DNA of 64,000 bases from Chalciporus piperatus (Eukaryota; Basidiomycota; Agaricomycetes; Boletales; Boletaceae). This document shows, in pieces, positions 10,691-21,001 of this stretch. Positions within the stretch are counted from its first letter, which is position 1; each line of letters starts with the position of its first letter. Position numbers and translations under genes: made by a program. The DNA lies in NCBI GenBank assembly GCA_038093975.1, contig JBBPTG010000039.1, forward strand, positions 118,144 through 182,143, given 5' to 3'. Below the pieces are notes generated by a model that did not search any database, was not told where the DNA came from, and saw only the letters and a program-made list of their open reading frames with translations.

Positions 10691-11147
10691 CCAAACAATG
10701 AGGTAGATGGTATGCTGACGAGGTAGTATGGAGCTAGTGTAGTTTTCCGTGGTATATGTCTTTATTCCAGGTGTTATTGGCATCCTAAAAACCAGTTACT
10801 AGTACGATCACATAAATCTAGCATCCACTTACGAGTTCCTTTGCTTCGGTATTGTAAGCCTATAAATGAATCAGTATCAAGACGACGAAAATTTACGATC
10901 GACGAGCCTCTCGTTGAGCGTCATTGAGATCCGTCTTCCAGTATACCTGAAATTCCTCGCTAGTTCCCTTTGTGTTCACCTGTGTCAACCACCTCCAGGA
11001 ACAAAGAGCGCTGTAAACAAGTACCCGCTTGGAGTGAATAAATGTTTGAATAAAAAACTGAAACTTACTATCCGGTGTGTGATTTAGGTGGGCGCATCTT
11101 CCGCTTTGATTTCCCCTGCTTCTCGTTTGATGTTTTCGAGGCGCTGG
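10691..11147. other. Unassigned stretch before the LTR element
   Basis: No coding exon, RNA gene or repeat recognised; the frame at 10866-11087 is short and without homology I can name. Confidence 0.4.
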
Positions 11148-11762
11148 TGAAACGACTCAACTCAATCAAGAGCTAGCGCTATCATCAGACAACATGCCCT
11201 AACGAAACCACATCAACTCAGTAACTAGAGCTGAGGATCAGACTAGGCAAGCAGGAGCGCTTGGCCCATGAAGTTCAAGAAGAGGAAACTCCAGGAGAAC
11301 AAGACTGGAGAGCCAGTGCTTGTTAACCCGGGTTTATATACTATTGACAGTGTTTGTACATGTTGTGGCTAAACCTTAACTATATGACTAGTAAACCTTA
11401 ACTATATAACTAGGTATGACTAGATATGAGTCATGGCGAGTAACAGCCAATAGCGTATATGACTAGGAAGTGAGATGAGTCAGCGTGAGTCAGTATGAGT
11501 CACGGTGAGTCATAATGAGTCATTAAGAGTCTGAGTCATGGTGACTCGGTATGAGTCATGGACAGTGGGGAAGATGCACAGCCACGCACAGCCACGTTAC
11601 ATAAGCGAAAGGCTAGACCTAGCTGATGTCAGCAGGTCACGTGATGTGATCTTGATAAGATAAGATAACAGAAAAGGGAGAGAAAGCGAGTAAGTCCAAA
11701 AGTGAAAGAGAAACGTAGTAAGTGTAGGAAAGACTAGGATAAGGAACTAAGCGTTCGTAACA
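11148..11762 (-). repeat. LTR copy A (3' LTR of the minus-strand element)
   Basis: 615 bp. It is the reverse complement of copy B (11882-12512) apart from small indels and substitutions, and parallel to copy C (15977-16579). On the minus strand it carries a TATA box (plus coordinates 11333-11340) and eight perfect TGACTCA boxes. With copy B it forms a 1.36-kb inverted repeat with a 119-bp spacer. Confidence 0.85.
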
Positions 11763-11775
11763 CTACCTCCTCTCT
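11763..11775 (-). other. Polypurine tract next to the 3' LTR
   Basis: On the minus strand AGAGAGGAGGTAG lies immediately 5' of the LTR's TGTTACG. A related purine block, on the plus strand CTACCTCCTCTCTATGG, recurs at about 13541-13557 without an LTR beside it, as expected for a displaced copy. Role is assigned by position and composition. Confidence 0.55.
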
Positions 11776-11881
11776 ATGGATCGTATTCCAGACGATCAAG
11801 ATCTTGCAAGGATATCAACCTGTAAAGCAGCACGAACATTGTGCAATGAACGGCGATGATGATGATGATATCGAGGATCAT

Positions 11882-12512
11882 TGTTACGAACGCTCAGTTC
11901 CTTATCCTAGTCTTTCCTACACTTACTACGTTTCTCTTTCACTTTTGCACTTAGTCGCTTTCTCTCCCTTTTCTGTTATCTTATCTTATCAAGATCACAT
12001 CACGTGACCTGCTGACATCAGCTAGGTCTAGCCTTTCGCTTACGTAACGTGGCTGTGCGTGGCTGTGCATCTTCCCCACTGTCCATGACTCATACCGAGT
12101 CACCATGACTCAGACTCTTAATGACTCAGACTCTTAATGACTCATTATGACTCACCGTGACTCATACTGACTCACGCTGACTCATCTCACTTCCTAGTCA
12201 TATACGCTATTGGCTGTTACTCGCCATGACTCATATCTAGTCATACCTAGTTATATAGTTAAGGTTTACTAGTCATATAGTTAAGGTTTAGCCACAACAT
12301 GTACAAACACTGTCAATAGTATATAAACCCGGGTTAACAAGCACTGGCTCTCCAGTCTTGTTCTCCTGGAGTTTCCTCTTCTTGAACTTCATGGGCCAAG
12401 CGCTCCTGCTTGCCTAGTCTGATCCTCAGCTCTAGTTACTGAGTTGATGTGGTTTCGCTAGGGCATGTTGTCTGATGATAGCGCTAGCTCTTGATTGAGT
12501 TGAGTCGTTTCA
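11882..12512 (+). mobile_element. Solo LTR (copy B) with 5-bp target duplication ATCAT
   Basis: 631 bp from TGTTACGAACGC to GAGTCGTTTCA, flanked by ATCAT at 11877-11881 and 12513-12517. The precise 5-bp duplication shows it integrated as an LTR element and later lost its interior by LTR-LTR recombination. It sits inside the internal region of the minus-strand element, 119 bp from that element's 3' LTR, in the opposite orientation. Confidence 0.9.
12086..12327 (+). promoter_or_regulatory. LTR promoter: nine TGACTCA boxes and a TATA box
   Basis: In copy B nine perfect TGACTCA heptamers lie between 12086 and 12233, several only 10-13 bp apart, followed by TATATAAA at 12320-12327. TGACTCA is the consensus site of Gcn4/CpcA/AP-1-type bZIP factors (established). 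The same arrays are in copies A and C (eight each). A GATAAG-type repeat and a CACGTG box lie nearer the 5' end (about 11980-12008). Control by amino-acid starvation or stress is inference. Confidence 0.6.
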
Positions 12513-15500
12513 ATCATGATGATGGGGATGGGTGGTAGGATTCTCAGAATCCGGAATTGGAATATTTGAAATGCAAAACAGCATGTGATGATAACAACGT
12601 ATCTGCGAGTGCGAGCATTGCGATAGTTGTGAGCGACGACATTGCGAACGACAGCGGCGAAGGCGTGTGAGTTCATTGTGATGATTGTTTCAACGATGGA
12701 TGTGGATGGAGAGCAAGAGCGTAAAACATCACTCTTTATACCTTTTCGGTTCTCGGCATGGTTTCCAATCAATTGATATTTTCATCGTCAGTCTGACTCG
12801 ATCGACTGTCATGCAGTTGTAATTGTGACTCGAATAGAATTCTGAGTCATGCTGTGTAAGCGCAGGGTGGACGGATGTGTAGTGTGGGAAATGCTAATTG
12901 CATCCAGTGCAATGTCAAGAATAGACCTTGGTTTTCACGTGCGAGTAGATTTCGCATAGCTTTCAATGCGCAAGGCATTTCAGGTTTCGACCTTGTAAGC
13001 ATGAATCAACGATGTAATTCACCTTGTGTTCGTCATGGGATATGGAAGCTTCAAGCGTATAGTGTTCCGACCAATCAGATTTGCGATTGTGTAAGGTTCT
13101 AACCTTGTAAGAAAGGTTTCCTTGGATTGTATCAACACGTTTCTCGAGTGTGTCAATGAGAATTGCAGCAGCGAGTGCTAAAGCGAGTGGTGATGAGCGT
13201 GAAGATTGTGAAATCCTCAGAAATGCGCGTTCTCGGTAGAGATTTGGGTTCTTCAAGCGACTGCGGCTTGGAATTTGGGCGAGAGAAAGAGATTTTGAGC
13301 GAAGAAAATGATTATGGTTAACACCATTATTGTTCGTACCCTTGGTACTCTCTTGTACTCTTCACACTAGCGTGTTCATAGTGTGTCACTTGTCGTAACA
13401 CCTGTCGTAACACTTGTGTCATTGCCATAACACTTTGTGTTCCTTGTGTCACTTCACGTTCCATTGGTGTTCATTGGTAACACATCTTCGTGTGCATTCC
13501 CGCAACACTTCATCGTGTCACTACCATTCCACTACCTCCTCTCTATGGTTTGGATTCCAGACAAACCCTACGGAGACCCTATGGTGGGCCCACAGAGGAA
13601 CTCTATGGTTCTTTGGCCCGATCGGCCTTCTCGATACTCGATGGAAGTAGGAGTTTCATGTGATCTTGACAATCCCCCCGGTAAAAAAATTTCACGGTTT
13701 CTGTAGGTTTCTTCACAGATAACCAAAACGACGAGTGGTTTGGGATTGTTCGAGCGATGAGCGACGACAGCTCAATGGAATTCAATTCCAGACTTCGAGT
13801 GCTTGAGACAGCAGTGAGGATTGGTAGCGATGAGCGAAAGCAGCTCAATGGATTTGGATCCTAGACAATGCTATTCAAGTAGCAATGAGCAGAAACAGCT
13901 CTGTCGATTTGGATTCCAGACTACTCGGATTTCATGCACATGGCAGCGGTGTGCGCAAGAGTAACGAGCGAAAACAGCTCGACGAATTTGGGTTCTAGAC
14001 AGCGGGCGGCGAGAGTTTTGGATTCCAGACACGTTCAGGGACTGTGTTGGATTATCCCTGCTCGGATTCTCCGATGATGCTTGTGAGGGATAACACCTCA
14101 GTAGGATAGACACTAGTGACAGCGTTCTTGACGCGATGTGTCGGTGACAACGATGATAAAGTCGTAAAGCTGTCTTTCAAGCTTGCTGACGACGATAGGG
14201 ACAAGGGAGATATGCGGCGACAGCATATGAGTGAGTTTCAAGCTTTCAGTGATGTCCGTGAAGGACGATGTCTTGACTGATAAGCATACGGTTCCGTTCC
14301 ACTCGATGGAAGGGGTAAAAACGCGACGCGGAGTACGATGATGTTCGACATCATGAGGTGTTCGACAGTTGTTAACTCAACGAAAGCAGTTGAAGTGTCG
14401 TGAACGCGGTAGACAGGAAAAATCAAGTATCCAGTTCCACTCGATGGAAGGACAGAGGACTCGGCACGCTGATAAGCGGCGGGATTGCTCGACAAGTAGA
14501 TACCTACTGTCAGCAATGACAAGGCGCGAAGACAGCGCAGGTACCCACTTGCGATCGACAGTTGAGTGGCGTACTGGTGACGAGACGACTAGACGATAAC
14601 GATAAAGTCGTAAAGCTATCTTTCAAGCTTGTAGATGTCGAGGGAGACGAAGTCGAGCGGCGGTGGCTCTTGCACGTGAGTTGCGATAACTCAGGGTATT
14701 GATCTTCTAAGTACTGCTAGAGTACTGCGCGTTGATTGTCCAAACCGGTATAGAAGACCAAGTGAGGTTTCAACAGATCGTGAAGCTATCTTTCAGGCTT
14801 CGCGGGTGACGGCGGCGAAATGCGCAACAGAGGTAGACACTCTAGTTGCAGGGGAATAGTTGCAGAGCAACGGTGACGATGTACACGGTAGAGGTAGACA
14901 CTCTAGCAGAGTCGCGAGACAGCGACGACGATGTACGCGGATAGGGATGTGGGGTGACGACGACGACGAATGGGTAACAGAAACTGGGCACTAAATGCTG
15001 ACCCATGAGAAATGAAAAGCCAGAAGGCGAATTCGTGACGTCAACAGGTGATCACGCGAACCTGGATCATGTGTACACGCAAAGGCTATTGGTAATACCC
15101 AAGCGATCTCCAATGATCAAAGAGCCCCTTGTGCACTATGGGGAACAGCAACATTATCCTGTTTAGAACGGTGGACAGCCGTATGTGCAGCAGTGGGAAC
15201 AGAGTTGCTTTCTCCGAGCGTGTCACGTACGCCAACGGTCAAACGACCAACTCTTTAGCCCTAGAGTCCGGGCAGTGTGATCAAGTTTATCCAAGTGTCA
15301 TGACGCAGTCATCAACACTCGGTAGTGACTCTTTAGCTCACGACCAAAGCTAGGTAGGTCTGAGTATGTGGCGACGATGACGACATGTTGCGGACGCAGC
15401 AACAGTGATGACGATATGAGCTGGCTAGCAGCCTCGACAGTGACAAGGATGGTGAGCGCGACGACAGCGCAATAGATGACAGAGGTAAGCACTCTGCTAA

Positions 15501-15976
15501 GGTTGTAACACGGTGATGACGTACTGTTGCGATAGCAGCAACGATGAGCTCGATCTCGATGAGCATGTACGCGAACGATGGCGACGAGCTGACTGGCAGG
15601 CTCGACGATGTTGACAATGATGAGCTGACTTGCAAGCTCGACGACGACGACGACGATGACGTCGGATTTGCTGACCGAGTTATCTTCAGCGATGAGGACG
15701 ATGGTGAGCTGACTGGCAGACTCAACGCGGACGACGATATGTTTTGCTGACCTAGTTATCTTCAGCGACGACGAAGCACGTTTCTCGATTGTGCTGGTAC
15801 CCACTTGCGACGACGATGAAGTGGCATACGATGGTGAGCTGACTAGCAGCAACGACGACGAGGCGCGAACAAGCAGCGCAGGTACCCACTTGCGACGACG
15901 GTGCAGATGGCGTACAACGAGTGCGGCAGTGACGAGACACTGAGGCAGAGAGGATTAATAAGAAGTCTTGTTCTAA
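12513..15976. repeat. Degenerate internal region of the LTR element, GAC/CGA-rich repeat array
   Basis: From about 13740 the sequence is assembled from diverged modules. A GAGCGAAARCAGCTC block followed by GGATTCCAGAC or GGTTCTAGAC occurs at 13740, 13815, 13885 and 13965. AAAGCTATCTTTCAAGCTT occurs near 14165, 14610 and 14783. GGTACCCACTTGCGA occurs at 14540, 15791 and 15882. From 14920 on GACGACGACGA runs prevail. None of the frames encodes a recognisable retroelement protein. The 12530-13530 part is unique-looking, with no gene I can support. Confidence 0.6.
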
Positions 15977-16579
15977 TGAAACGACTCAACTCAATCAAGA
16001 GCTAGCGCTATCATCAGACAACATGCCCTAGTGGAACCACATCAACTCAGTGACTAGAGCTGAGGATCAGACTAGGCAAGCAGGAGCGCTTGGCCCATGA
16101 AGTTCAAGAAGAGGAAACTCCAGGAGAACAAGACTGGGGAGCCAGTGCTTGTCAACCCGGGTTTATATACTATTGACAGTGTTTGTACATGTTGTGGCTA
16201 AACCTTAACTATATGACTAGGTATGACTAGATATGAGTCATGGCGAGTAACAGCCAATAGCATATATGACTAGGAAGCGAGATGAGTCAGCGTGAGTCAG
16301 TATGAGTCACGGTGAGTCATAATGAGTCAATAAGAGTCTGAGTCATGGTGACTCGGTATGAGTCATGGACAGTGGGGAAGATGCACAGCCACGCACAGCC
16401 ACGTTACGTAAGCGAAAGGCTAGACCTAGCTGATGTCAGCAGGTCATGTGATGTGATCTTGATAAGATAAGATAACAGAAAAAGGAGAGAAAGCGACTAA
16501 GTGCAAAAGTGAAAGAGAAACGTAGTAAGCGTAGTGAAGTCTAGGAAAGACTAGGATAAGGAACTGAGCGTTCGTAACA
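15977..16579 (-). repeat. LTR copy C (5' LTR of the minus-strand element)
   Basis: 603 bp, closely matching copy A in the same orientation, with eight TGACTCA boxes on the minus strand and the same TATA box. Downstream on the minus strand (from 15976) the internal repeat array begins. Confidence 0.85.
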
Positions 16580-16962
16580 CCTTCAGTGTTCGTTGAGGAG
16601 TGTTGGGGCGGGATGTCGAAGTGGAACGAAGAAGAGACTTGACAAGGTATAAACAAACACGAGTACATACTTAGTACTTAGCTTTACTTTGTTTAGTAAT
16701 TTGAGACTTAGAAAAAATCACATTTCAGCTTCGCGGTACCAATTCACGATGTCCGTTGTATGTCTGTACGATATTGATGCGATATCGACACTAGAGCTTC
16801 AGCTGAGATCTGCCCTGAGAAGGTCCTGATATTTTCGTAAATTGTCATTACGACCTATGGCAGATATTCCGTGAATGTCCGTGGGATCTCACGAAAATAT
16901 GTTTCGCACAACCCCAGTGCGCGGTCTCGGCCGTTTTACGGTGTAAGAGAAGGTAAGAGAGT

Positions 16963-17588
16963 TAGTGTTGCCGCGAACTGAGTCGAGCCGAATCGAAGTG
17001 CAGAATTCGTTCCAACTTCGAAGTTCGAAGTGGAACGAACCGAAGTTATTCGAATACGGCCCGTAACCCCCAGCCAATGAGAGAGTCGAAAATTTCGCGT
17101 AGGTAAAAACCAGCTGTTCAAGCAGAGATTCTGAGTTGTGCCGGCCGTGTAATGGGACACATCAGATACAACCTTTTCATATTTGTTTTGTACATAAAAA
17201 ATGTAGCTAAAATGTAGAACATATGCAGTGAGCCAGACAGATGTATTTGTGTGGTGTAGACATGATGTGGGGAGGTGTAAAAATATGGTGTTAGCGTGGC
17301 TCGAACTCGAGACGTTGGCAAAAAGTTGCAATGCTTACCCGTTAGGGCACGAGTCCTTAATTCTCAGCAGCGAGCAGTATATGAATAGTTGCCACCGCTT
17401 CGACAACCAAGCCATCCCCAATCGGAGTTTCGAGCGCACTACCGGATTTGGCACGTTGATAGCACACTTCGTTTGAGTTCGCTCGCCTAGTTCGTTCCAC
17501 TTCGATCTATCGAAGTGCGTCGAACTGCCACACTTTCGAACCGAAGTCGAGGTTAGTTCGGAAAAAGTTCGATTCGACGGCAACACTA
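16963..17588. mobile_element. Terminal-inverted-repeat element (TAGTGTTGCCG ends), non-coding
   Basis: TAGTGTTGCCG at 16963-16973 pairs with CGGCAACACTA at 17578-17588. Inward, both ends carry related CGAA-rich sequence including CGAAGTGGAACGAAC near 17026 and its complement near 17490, giving a long imperfect inverted repeat of about 90 bp. The termini resemble hAT ends, but no 8-bp duplication is visible. The interior (17283-17365, minus) contains tRNA-like A- and B-box sequences without a foldable tRNA. No transposase. Confidence 0.6.
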
Positions 17589-18350
17589 GTCCACAGGTTG
17601 GTGAGTGTTCTTCCTTCGTCGTCGATTCTCAAAATGCCTCCAAGTTCTTCAAGTTCTCAGTGCGAATTGGTCGCGTCCTGTAACGATGTCCCTCCACGCC
17701 CAGGCTCCTGTAAACTTCTTCCCAACTTGGGGAAGCCTCGGCCCTCGTTGGCCCAAGGCAGACATGTCGCACTGTCGCAGCATATTAGGCTTGTTCGGTT
17801 CCCAGTTATGATAATACTCCGCGTCGCTGACATCATGATTGCCAAAATGCAGCCCATCGCCATGATTATATTTACCCTCTTCAAGCTTCATGGCCAGGAT
17901 GCGTGTTACTCTATCCACCGTCAGCTGTTAACAAAATGTTGAAGCCACGATGAGTCAATCTTCATCAAGGAGAAAGTTGAAGATATTTCACAGCAAGTAG
18001 GTTTCTCCCAGAAGACTGTGCATACTTGAGTCAGAATCTGGTTAGCGCATTCAACAGAGCACCTCGCTTGTCACATAGGCTCCGAGATCAGACGACGAAC
18101 TTGAAGGTAACAAGTACTTACCCAAAGGGTATAGCATTCTCGTCGCTTCGATGTGTCGCGATCTGATCTCTCTTTCTAGGCGTGATGGGCCTCTGTAGCC
18201 AAGCGGACGCAAGAATGCAGTAATTGACGTCGGCTGCCAACTGGCCTCATGTGCTCGGCGATTCTGCCACGTGCCAATGGACAACGTGAGCTATGATTTA
18301 TTATAAAAAGGTCGTGGTCGTTCAACACTCTGAGGTCCAGTGCAGCTACC
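17589..18350. other. Region upstream of the first aspartic protease
   Basis: Short opposed open frames at 17598-17942 (+) and 17649-17918 (-) overlap, and neither has a recognisable domain. A TATA-like TTTATTATAAAAAGG lies at about 18297-18311, 40-55 bp before the protease ATG, and is a plausible core promoter. Confidence 0.4.
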
Positions 18351-19765
18351 ATGTTTCCTACCAAGGCGCTTCTGTCCTGCTTGTTGTTGGCCCTTGCAGC
18401 CGTGAATGCGAGCCCCCTTGCTCGTGACACCGGAACAGCGACCCTCAAATTTACCACGAAGTTCAAGACGGCCGGTTTCAGCAACCTTGCTGAGCAGGAC
18501 AGGGCGCGTGCTCAGACTATGAAGCAAGGGGGCCATCTCGGCAAACGCAGTTTTAGCGTCACCAACACCGCAACGACCTACCTCGCCCAAGTCGACATCG
18601 GTACCCCTCCAACACAGTGTACGTAATCACTTGCAGCAGGTCAAGACGGCGATTTAAGTTGGCCATAGATACGCTATTGATCGACACCGGAAGTTCCAAC
18701 ACCTGGGTGGGAGCTGCTAAGCAGTACTCTATCACGAGCACCAGTATGGACACCGGAAACACGGTTGTGCGTGTTTTACATCTGTACGCCAGTTTTCAGA
18801 TACTGAATTGTTCGTAGTCGGTTTCCTATGGCTCTGGATCCTTTTCTGGGGAGGAGTGGACCGATACCGTCACGCTTGCCCCGGGTTTGACGATCTCTAA
18901 CCAATCCATCGGTGTTGCTGCAACCTCGACTGGATTCGATGTCGGCATTGATGGTATCCTCGGAGTTGGTCCCACCGACTTGACGCAAGGCACCGTGAGC
19001 AACACAAACGAAGTGCCCACGGTCACGGACAATCTTTTCAGCGAGGGAAAAATCTTGCTGAGGATGCTTGGCGTCTCCTATGTCCCTGCTTCCGCATCGG
19101 ATAGCAATGGAGAACTCACGTTCGGTGGTTTTGATATCTCCGCCACAACCAGCCTTGTCGACTTTGTTCCTCTCACCACAACCTCCCCTGCGTCTACCTT
19201 CTGGGGCATAGATCAGTCAATCTCCTATGGTGGTTCGCCAATCTTGTCTACTACTGCTGGTATCGTTGACACCGGTACCACCCTCATTCTGATTGCCACT
19301 GGTGAGTCAGCCGCCGGGACAAATTAGCTTGCTTCTCATATTGAGGCTCTGCAGATGCATTCCAGAAGTACCAGTCGGCGACGGGTGGTGTCTTGGACTC
19401 TACCACCGGACTCCTCAAGATTACTTCTGACCAATATGGCAACCTGAAGCCCTTGACGTTCAGTATCGGACTCGTTTCCTATAACCTCACGCCCAATGCC
19501 CAGATCTGGCCTCGTTCGCTCAATAGCGCCATTGGAGGAGACCCCGGCGCCATCTACCTTGTTGTCGGTGACTTGGGCAGCACATCTGGGGCTGGCCTCG
19601 ACTTTATCAACGGATATACCTTCCTGTGGGTGATTAAATTCAGTTTCACTCACACCAGTGTTGACATACCCTTTGCATAGCGAACGTTTCTACTCGGTCT
19701 ATGATAGTGACCTTGGATTAGTTGGTTTTGCCGAAACACAATATACGAACTCCGAAACCAACTAG
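18351..19765 (+). CDS. Secreted aspartic protease, A1 family, polyporopepsin-like (copy 1)
   Basis: Pepsin-fold endopeptidase. Exons 18351-18618, 18669-18766, 18818-19301, 19355-19625 and 19681-19765 give 401 residues. An N-terminal signal peptide (ALLSCLLLALAAVNA, residues 6-20) and a propeptide ending near GKRSFSV precede the mature enzyme. Both catalytic Asp motifs are present: DTGSSNTWVG and DTGTTLILIA. The flap motif SYGSGSF is intact, and ERFYSVYD near the C-terminus is typical of the fold. Many Ser/Thr and few Cys match basidiomycete polyporopepsins. Its nearest neighbour is a paralogue at 21002 with the same intron phases and near-identical exon lengths (98, 484/481, 271, 85), so the pair is a tandem duplication. 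Likely an extracellular nutrient protease. Confidence 0.93.
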
Positions 19766-21001
19766 AGGCACCGCTGACCAACAAGATGGGAACATGATCG
19801 GGATTACAACTCGGTCGAGAAAGCAACGTTGGGAATGGATTTACTGATGGATAGGTCACTTATAATTTTAAATGTGTCGTTTGCGTGTATGTAGTTCACT
19901 ACGCGGGATACTTGGTGAACTTGGGAGCACTGATCAATCGTACTTTACCTCATACAAACTTTTTGCTAATTACCTTGACACGAAGAAAAATACCGAACTC
20001 TCTTGGGCGAAACTTGAAGCAAGAAGACTCACGACGTCTCAAATTTCAGACCGAGACGTTAGTGTGTAGGTGCGTTCGGTGTTTGCAGTGCGTTTTCGGT
20101 TGTTTTCTTTCATTTCTTAGTACAGCCTGGCTGGCGGCGTACACTACTTCGGCCGAATTCCACACTGGCACAATCAACTCACCGCACCTCAGCTGCCAGT
20201 GGCCTACACCATCTTGCATGGAGTCACAGGTGTGTAATACTCGAGCTTAAAAGTATGGCATATTTTTAGAGTTGACTTGGCTCCAATCACAAGAGCCGAC
20301 TCCAAGTTAAGTGCAGTCGACTTCCTCATAACACATACCTTGCCGCATAGCCCACTACCCTATAACCCATAGCATCTCTGGTCTCCCGAACTGCTTTGGG
20401 TCACTACTTTACCTTTTCGATAACACATACTCCTTTATGATGGCACATAGCCCGGGCCCTCTCCCGAGGGGGTATGTGTTACGAGGGAGTCGACTGTAGT
20501 ACAGGTTCCAACGTGATGCTCAAGGTCCCTCACGCATCCTGGCATGGATTCGATCAGTTCGAAGGTCTTTCAGCCTGTGATGAGCTGATAAGAATTACTT
20601 CTGGGCATACTTGACACTCGATTACTCCCAACGGCCTGTGCAATTCCTTTTTTTTGATTAAGAAGAGACCAGGAGGCAACGGAAGGCAACGGGTGTGTGT
20701 GAGCTATGTCATCACTGGTATGACATTGTTCGACTTGAACCTGTGTCCAATGCTTATTCCTGGTGACATACGTCATGGCAACAGTCCCTGTCAATTACTA
20801 GGCACTGAACACTTCGATCAGGCCTGTATGGAAACAAACATTCCCCCTCCCCACGTCGCGTATCACATGCAACTACCTCCGAGCGTCATCTGCCAGATCA
20901 TCTCATACGCTCCACATATTTCCCGGCAGGATAATTTGAGCGGTTCTGGCAGATGTTTTAAAAAAGATTGAGATGATGGCAGAAAACATCGCCCATCCAA
21001 C
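19766..21001. other. Spacer between the protease paralogues
   Basis: No coding exon recognised. It contains the pogo/mariner-like element at 20314-20496. The promoter of copy 2 should lie in 20850-21001; no sure TATA box. Confidence 0.45.
20314..20496. mobile_element. 183-bp Tc1/mariner (pogo)-like MITE
   Basis: CAGTCGACT begins at 20314 and its complement ends at 20496. The arms 20314-20339 and 20471-20496 match as inverted repeats with few differences (CTTCCTCATAACACATACC against GGTATGTGTTACGAGGGAG). TA follows the right end (20497-20498), while the left flank reads TG, so one TA of the duplication seems mutated. CAGTCGAC-type ends with TA duplication fit fungal pogo-like elements. Non-coding. 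Confidence 0.65.

Larger units (their letters stand above)
11148..16579 (-). mobile_element. LTR retroelement lacking gag-pol (LARD-like), disrupted by a solo LTR
   Basis: Two same-orientation copies of an LTR, 15977-16579 (5' LTR, 603 bp) and 11148-11762 (3' LTR, 615 bp), flank about 4.2 kb. Both begin TGTTACGAACGCTC and end GAGTCGTTTCA when read on the minus strand. A purine tract AGAGAGGAGGTAG abuts the left LTR on the minus strand (11763-11775), where a polypurine tract should be. No reverse transcriptase, integrase or protease frame exists inside; the interior is a degenerate repeat array. The outer flanks GCTGG and CCTTC do not match, so the pair may not be one original insertion. A primer-binding site was not identified. 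Confidence 0.7.

Noticed and set aside
10122..10783. Long overlapping minus-strand frames rich in Ser/Arg/His
   Set aside because: They are translations of the GATGCGAGAC minisatellite.
15298..15852. 184-codon minus-strand open frame
   Set aside because: Low-complexity Ser/Val translation of the GACGACGA repeat array; no domain and no codon bias of a gene.
17283..17365. Candidate tRNA gene on the minus strand (A-box- and B-box-like sequences)
   Set aside because: The acceptor, anticodon and T stems do not pair, and a TTTTT run in the middle would stop Pol III. Mentioned only as a tRNA-like segment in the TIR element.
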